Origin: Gari tellinella
Taxonomy: Eukaryota; Mollusca; Bivalvia; Cardiida; Psammobiidae
DNA length: 64,000 nt
Direction of reading: 5' to 3'
Assembly (NCBI GenBank): GCA_922989275.2
Contig: OV277857.1
Span: 79,663,321 to 79,727,320 of the forward strand
Shown: positions 61,401 to 64,000 of the stretch, piece after piece
Layout of the letters: every line of letters starts with the position of its first letter
Position numbering within the stretch: position 1 is the stretch's first letter
Translations under genes and position numbers: made by a program
The notes under the pieces: generated by a model
What the model was told of the DNA's origin: nothing
The model's database searches: none
What the model saw: the letters and a program-made list of their open reading frames with translations, nothing else

Positions 61401-63754
61401 TTTAGATTATTTGTTATATATTTTAAATAAGCAATTACAAACTTATTATTTGAGGAAAAATGTGTAATGTTATATTTCTTTGCAAGTTTGTTTTGTTTTT
61501 CAGTGCCAATGATAGTTGCAATAAACAAGATAGACAAGCATGGTGCCAATGTGGTAAGTTTATATCATACATGAATAACCGAGGCTCAGGATGAAAGGTA
61601 TTAGACATCATTTCTCACAGACCAAGAAGAATTCTGCTTAATTTTCAACCAGCTTAAATCTATCATCTGGAAAGATACTGAAATGTCTTAGTGAATCATA
61701 TTTAGGAACTTAGCTGGGAGAATACCTTCTTTAATGTAAAAATGATTCAGAGGTGTTAAAAGGTGTTGAGTAATGGTTTAAACACTGGAAAAAAGCTTGA
61801 GGGTGGTGAGTTTATCACAAGTTAAACTACCATCATTTGCTGTGTATAACGAGCACCCCTGTATAATATGGACCTGTATTTTTTTAGGGTTAAATGACTG
61901 GGAAAAACGTCACCCCATAGATAAGACCCATTTGTGTTTCCAGTAAAAGCTTTAACTTTGAAATTGTCACAGACATTATGATTTCATAGTAACAAAACTA
62001 CCAACATTGTTATTGAAAGGCATACTTTATTCCCATTTCTAGCATCACATTAGTATCACCTAACGTTATTCTGTGTAAGTTTGTAGATTATTTTATTTCA
62101 AAAGTTATTATACCACTTCTATATTTGAAGACAGGGGACAACTTAAAGATTATAGCAAACATTTTTATGGTGCATATTTATTACTGTATAAAGTGAAACT
62201 ATTTTATACAGTGGAGGAATAGATTAAAGGTATCTAATATCTATGGAGTAATGGGTTGAATTGTTTATTTCAGGAGAAAACCAAAGAAATGTTGATGGAG
62301 TACGGGGTTATAGTAGAAGACTTTGGTGGAGATGTACAGACAGTGCCAATCTCTGCTTTGAAGGTACATTGACAAAACTTTTATCAGCTCTATCTTTACT
62401 GTTAGTGAAGTACTAGAAATTAATTAATCTCATTGCACAAGAAGTATACTAGGCTTTATTAGATAACCTTTATAGTACTTTATAGTTTGTCGCGCAATGC
62501 TTTTAAAGAATCAATGTTAACTAATCATTTATAAGACGAGTCCAAATCAAAATTCAGCATGATAGGGTTAAAAAATGCATAAAATTTAAATACATGAAAC
62601 CAAATACAATAAACCCCCTGTCATTCAACTTCTAAATAAAAGTCAATTTTCAGCGTTTTATGCAAGTTGCTTCCTAAAGCAAGGTGGAAGTGAAGCAGAA
62701 AGTTTCTGTGGCAGCTCTTTCTGTTTAACTTTCATCATACTTAAGCTGTCACCTGTCTTTGATACCATATGCTAGGACATAAGACTTCTTATGCATGGTA
62801 GTGATAGAGGTTTTTTTCTGTCTGACTATATTAACTGGCAGATGATACTAGAACAAGATATAGTTAATGTTTAGTCTAAACCCATGTCTCCTTAGCCTGT
62901 TTGTAGTTTTGAAGACATATGACAACTTAAAGCAGGTTGAAAGTAAAGCAGAATGCTTTCTACGATAAAGAGAATATTTGTTATGGTGCATATTCATGAC
63001 TGTATCAAGTATCTCTGTTTTCTTTAGTGGAGAAATAAAAAGGCATATTTATTGAGTAATGGGTTAACACAATGGTAAGCATCCAATGCATTGCTTTGTA
63101 AGTTTGGTATAGAGCTACACAGTTAATTCATGAGCCCTTAATTACAAGAACACTTGTCTTTTACAACCAATGTACCTGTGATGAGTATTCTTGTCATATG
63201 CAAACAGTGTAGACCCAGATTAGAGGGCTCTTAAAGGAGCATTGTTCATCGGTTGGCAATAAATTGTAAAAAGCAACAGGGAATAGTCAAATATGGACTA
63301 ATCTTTATTGGAAACTGGAATTGTTGGGGGAAGTTGCAAGTTTCATGGGTGACTGAGTTAATTCAGTTTGGGAGGTAGTAAATGACTGGAAGTGACAATT
63401 GGACAGTAGGTAAGATTTTATGAAAACAACGCTTGGTCTAAGCACATGTATAATATTATGAAATCATGATTTTTTTAAGCTCATGATAGTGGATAAGTGA
63501 ATATTTCAAATATATATAAAAAAAACAGCTCTTGAACTGTACTATTTCAGAAAGTGAACATAGATCTGTTGGAGGAATGTATTACCACCCAGGCAGAGAT
63601 ACTAGACTTGAAGGCAGACCATAATGCAATCCCCAGTGGTTCTGTCATTGAGTCCAAGACTGAGCCAGGACATGGCAAAATGGCCACACTCATTATAAAG
63701 AATGGCATTTTACGACCAGGTGATATCATTATGGCTGGAGATGCCTGGGCAAGG
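52329..63754 (+). CDS. MTIF2: Mitochondrial translation initiation factor IF-2, 5' part (gene continues past the window)
   Basis: Coding exons: 52329-52454, 54051-54144, 55723-55785, 57382-57598, 59328-59482, 60537-60713, 61504-61553, 62275-62363, 63551-63754. The first 42 residues are rich in Arg, Leu and Asn with few acids, as in a mitochondrial presequence. Then an IF2 N-terminal helix region, a charged Lys/Glu linker (exon 4), and the GTPase domain: [12 protein letters not shown] (G1), [10 protein letters not shown] (G2), DTPGHAAF (G3), NKID (G4) and SAL (G5). Exon 9 begins domain II ([17 protein letters not shown]). It should deliver initiator fMet-tRNA to the mitoribosome. The 61553/62275 junction is one base out of frame. 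Confidence 0.93.
52554..52810. mobile_element. MITE-2 copy in MTIF2 intron 1, inverted
   Basis: TTAA at both ends (TTTAACTGTTTCCTCCCTGA ... AGGGTTCAAAGGGTTAA). Hairpin CAAACAGTGAAGACCCTGAT...CTTTAGGAG... at about 52669-52733. Length 257 bp. Confidence 0.85.
53020..53173. mobile_element. MITE-3 copy, one hairpin arm lost
   Basis: GTCTCAATTACAACCACTAA, then GACAGGTGACTGCTTAAAGC, ACAGTAAAACAGAAAGTTCC and GTTTAGTGGTTGTGATAGAG. The right hairpin arm is deleted. Confidence 0.6.
53406..53659. mobile_element. MITE-1 copy in MTIF2 intron 1
   Basis: TTAA at both ends (TTTAACCCATTACCAGATAG ... GGGAAAGGGTTAA). Hairpin at about 53457-53528 with the tip GCGCCATTTTGCGC, so the tip differs from the usual GCGCCTTAAGGCGC but still pairs. 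Confidence 0.85.
53720..53942. mobile_element. MITE-1 copy in MTIF2 intron 1
   Basis: TTAACCTATTACTCGAGTCT ... AATTAAATGTGTTAA. The hairpin at about 53785-53850 has lost part of the left arm (GTAAACTGACCTTAGG). Confidence 0.75.
54051..54144 (+). CDS. MTIF2: MTIF2 coding exon 2
   Basis: The acceptor is TTTCTTCTTGTAG and the donor GTAAGT. It encodes [20 protein letters not shown], the typical IF2 N-terminal helical motif. Phase 0 in, phase 1 out. Confidence 0.9.
54303..54557. mobile_element. MITE-1 copy in MTIF2 intron 2
   Basis: TTAACCCATTACCCGATCAA ... GGCTATGGGGTATAAAGGGTTAA. Hairpin at about 54433-54506: GCTTAAAGCAAGCTGAAAGT and CTTTCAACCTGCTTTAAAG with tip ACGCCTTCAGGCG. Length 255 bp. 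Confidence 0.88.
54640..54790. mobile_element. Decayed MITE-1-like sequence
   Basis: CCTCATAGCTTGTTGTTAGT, then GGATTGAAGAAAACTGAAAT and TTTACTTTTAATCTGCATC resemble MITE-1, but the palindrome is lost. Confidence 0.35.
55723..55785 (+). CDS. MTIF2: MTIF2 coding exon 3
   Basis: A 63-nt exon with acceptor GCTGTTGTAG and donor GTAAGT. It encodes [20 protein letters not shown], continuing the N-terminal domain. Both phases are 1. Confidence 0.85.
55873..56131. mobile_element. MITE-1 copy with a perfect 70-nt palindrome, MTIF2 intron 3
   Basis: TTAA at both ends (TTTTAACCCATTACCTCATT ... GGTAATGGGTTAA). The palindrome at 55923-55992 is perfect: TTAAAGCAGGTTGAAAGTAA, then AGCAGAATGCGCCTT and its exact complement with no loop. 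It begins 88 bp after MTIF2 exon 3. Confidence 0.92.
56355..56952. mobile_element. Two near-identical MITE-2-like copies around a half MITE-1
   Basis: Copies at 56355-56593 and 56740-56952 share AACTCATTCACCTCTG, AACTTCAGATGGACAATTTT, TTTTATGATATTTTGGGTC and GACAAACAATGCAGACCCTG, with a shortened hairpin (GAGGGCTC). The intervening 56594-56739 is the right half of a MITE-1 with hairpin AAGCAGGTTGAAAGTATAGC. TTAA occurs at 56590, 56740 and 56949. Confidence 0.75.
57258..57365. mobile_element. Fold-back element relative beside MTIF2 exon 4
   Basis: ATTTGGTCAGATTTTAGC, TCTGTCCAATCAAATGCTTG, AACATCTCAGACTCAAC and TTATTATAACCTT match the fold-back at 11814-11949. The arms are diverged. It ends 15 nt before the exon 4 acceptor AG. 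Confidence 0.65.
57382..57598 (+). CDS. MTIF2: MTIF2 coding exon 4, charged linker
   Basis: The acceptor is CTGATTTTTCAG and the donor GTTAGT. It encodes [20 protein letters not shown], then a very acidic [10 protein letters not shown] stretch and a Lys/Gln-rich run ending LGTKPES. Fold-back repeat sequence lies 15 nt upstream of the acceptor AG. Confidence 0.88.
57730..57840. mobile_element. Hairpin related to MITE-2 and MITE-4
   Basis: GCAAACAGTGCCGATCCTGA, TGAGACGCCACGTAAAGGGG and GTGTCTCATCAGAGTCTACA-CTGTTT form an imperfect hairpin at about 57735-57801, followed by AATGGACTCTAGTCTTAAAT, a decayed MITE-2 flank. Confidence 0.5.
58032..58282. mobile_element. MITE-2, complete 251-bp copy in MTIF2 intron 4
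   Basis: TTAACTCTTTGAACCCTAGT ... GGGAGGAAAGAGTTAA, TTAA at both ends. Hairpin from about 58110 with tip GGGCTCCGAAAGGAGCCC. It differs from the 33341 copy at only a handful of positions. Confidence 0.92.
58715..58965. mobile_element. MITE-2, complete 251-bp copy in MTIF2 intron 4
   Basis: TTAACCCTTTGAACCCTAGT ... GGGAGGAAAGGGTTAA, TTAA at both ends. The hairpin at 58793-58858 has 31-bp perfect arms (CAAACAGTGAAGACCCAGAT, CAGAGGGCTCC) and a GTAA loop. Confidence 0.92.
59328..59482 (+). CDS. MTIF2: MTIF2 coding exon 5, G1 and G2
   Basis: The acceptor is AATTCTTTTCCAG and the donor GTGAGG. It encodes [20 protein letters not shown], with the P-loop, and [12 protein letters not shown], with the switch I Thr. 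Confidence 0.96.
59483..60192. other. MTIF2 intron 5, no feature recognised
   Basis: I see no coding sequence or clear repeat in this stretch. Confidence 0.4.
60193..60409. mobile_element. MITE-1 copy, short hairpin, MTIF2 intron 5
   Basis: TTAACCCATTACTCCATATT ... GTGGAATATTGGGATAA. The hairpin at about 60310-60358 has lost most of the stem tip: GCTTAAAGCAGATTGAAAGC meets ACATTCTGCTTTACTTTCAA. Confidence 0.75.
60537..60713 (+). CDS. MTIF2: MTIF2 coding exon 6, G3
   Basis: The acceptor is GAATGTTTCCAG and the donor GTATGA. It encodes [20 protein letters not shown] (G3 with the catalytic His) and [25 protein letters not shown]-2-like element starts within 10 nt of the donor. Confidence 0.96.
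60718..60940. mobile_element. MITE-2-like copy beginning at the MTIF2 exon 6 donor
   Basis: TTTAAAACTTCAAATGGACA, CCAGTTTCCAATTAAGTGT, hairpin AACAATGCAGACCCTGATCA...GGAGCCCTCTGATCAGGGTC at about 60813-60875, and GGGCAAGTTTACTCTTTACA. Its first bases lie about 5 nt from the exon end. Confidence 0.75.
61504..61553 (+). CDS. MTIF2: MTIF2 coding exon 7, G4
   Basis: The acceptor is GTTTTTCAG. It encodes [17 protein letters not shown], with the guanine-specifying NKID. The strong donor GTAAGT follows 61553 and leaves phase 0, but the next exon needs phase 1. A weaker GT at 61543 (CATG/GTGCC) would leave phase 1. Confidence 0.9.
61554..62103. other. MTIF2 intron 7, decayed MITE-1 trace only
   Basis: About 61600-61785 (AGAATTCTGCTTAATTTTCA, ACCAGCTTAAATCTATCATC) is a decayed MITE-1. 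The rest shows nothing I recognise. Confidence 0.35.
62104..62260. mobile_element. MITE-1 copy without hairpin, beside MTIF2 exon 8
   Basis: ATTATACCACTTCTATATTT, GAAGACAGGGGACAACTTAA, TATTACTGTATAAAGTGAAA and GGAGTAATGGGTTGA. The hairpin is deleted. It ends about 15 nt before exon 8, at the polypyrimidine tract. Confidence 0.65.
62275..62363 (+). CDS. MTIF2: MTIF2 coding exon 8, G5
   Basis: The acceptor is GTTTATTTCAG and the donor GTACAT. Read as GA-GAA-ACC-AAA it gives [20 protein letters not shown] and QTVPISALK, with the SAL G5 motif. Read from its first base it stops at once, so it needs an incoming single base. One missing A in GAGAAACC would explain this. Confidence 0.9.
62600..62820. 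mobile_element. MITE-3 copy, diverged, MTIF2 intron 8
   Basis: AATAAACCCCCTGTCATTC, TTCCTAAAGCAAGGTGGAAG, TGAAGCAGAAAGTTTCTGT, CTCTTTCTGTTTAACTTTCA and TAGTGATAGAGGTTTTTTTC. Confidence 0.6.
62876..63067. mobile_element. MITE-1 copy, half hairpin, MTIF2 intron 8
   Basis: CTAAACCCATGTCTCCTTAG, GACAACTTAAAGCAGGTTGA, then the right arm is missing; the right end is AAAGGCATATTTATTGAGTA-ATGGGTTAA. Confidence 0.7.
63135..63362. mobile_element. MITE-2 copy, diverged, MTIF2 intron 8
   Basis: GCCCTTAATTACAAGAACAC, GCAAACAGTGTAGACCCAGA, TTAGAGGGCTCTTAAAGGAG, ATATGGACTAATCTTTATTG and GGGTGACTGAGTTAA. The right hairpin arm is degraded. Confidence 0.6.
63551..63754 (+). CDS. MTIF2: MTIF2 coding exon 9, domain II
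   Basis: The acceptor is TACTATTTCAG and the donor GTAGGT. It encodes [38 protein letters not shown] and [20 protein letters not shown], the beta-barrel after the GTPase domain. The rest of the gene is outside the window. Confidence 0.95.
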
Positions 63755-63837
63755 GTAGGTCCTCTTAAATGGTTTTAAAAGTTAGTTTTTTAAAATAAAA
63801 ATTTGTTTGAAGACTGATTTCTAGTGCTTCTATAGCA

Positions 63838-63980
63838 CAGTTAAACTCTCAGTAAAATGGCCACTAAATTGTGTTAAGTATTGGATATTTATGACAGGTT
63901 ACTGCGTAAAGAAAGGTGACAGTAACACCTTGCTTTCACATAACTTTCGTTTTAATGGTGGTAATAGAGAGATTTTACTG
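63838..63980. mobile_element. MITE-3 copy, short hairpin, MTIF2 intron 9
   Basis: CAGTTAAACTCTCAGTAAAA, GACAGGTTACTGCGTAAAGA, ACAGTAACACCTTGCTTTC and TAATAGAGAGATTTTACTG followed by TA. Confidence 0.65.
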
Positions 63981-64000
63981 TAGTTATTATACGCCCGTCA

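Overview
This is eukaryotic nuclear DNA, AT-rich and full of introns and repeats, almost certainly from a mollusc and most likely a bivalve. I base this on two animal housekeeping genes with short exons in long introns, on Pearl/HINE-type elements (cores of tandem repeats and a terminal hairpin ending GTGAGCTAAAA), and on many CR1-like, Penelope-like and MITE sequences. I cannot name the species.

Two real genes frame the window. At the left, on the minus strand, is a complete ANGEL-family (CCR4/EEP fold) gene with five coding exons between 13099 and 567. The joined frame is 1662 nt, or 553 codons plus stop, and all key catalytic residues are present. At the right, on the plus strand, is the 5' two thirds of the mitochondrial initiation factor IF-2 gene (MTIF2). 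Nine coding exons run from 52329 to 63754, and the gene continues past the window. One exon junction in it (61553/62275) is one base out of frame.

The 39 kb between them is a graveyard of nested mobile elements: a Penelope-like remnant (2.2-3.8 kb); HINE/Pearl elements (3.8-6.4, 8.6-10.0, 50.4-51.1 kb); a repeat carrying nuclear-receptor-like half-sites (16.8-17.5 kb); a broken gene with a CXC-type cysteine cluster (18.4-19.9 kb); a tRNA-like palindrome (20.5-20.9 kb); a four-level nest at 23.1-27.9 kb (LINE inside a TTAA element inside a Pogo-like element inside a CR1 LINE); a long-inverted-repeat element with its own ORF (33.7-36.1 kb); a CR1 LINE split inside its RT active-site region by a 1041-bp TA element (36.1-38.7 kb); and an almost intact 8.4-kb LINE (40.0-48.4 kb) that split a second CR1 copy.

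The most striking pattern is a network of at least 30 small elements built around long central hairpins. MITE-1 (TTAA target, termini CCCATTACC, palindrome up to 70 nt), MITE-2 (TTAA target, 251 bp, 66-nt hairpin), MITE-3 (TA target, termini CAGTAAAACC) and MITE-4 (TA target, CAGTACTCCC) have different ends but the same architecture. Hairpin sequences appear to be shared between families and even with the 3' region of the large LINE. Many copies sit within tens of bases of splice sites of both genes. Names MITE-1 to MITE-4 and R210 are mine, for this window only.
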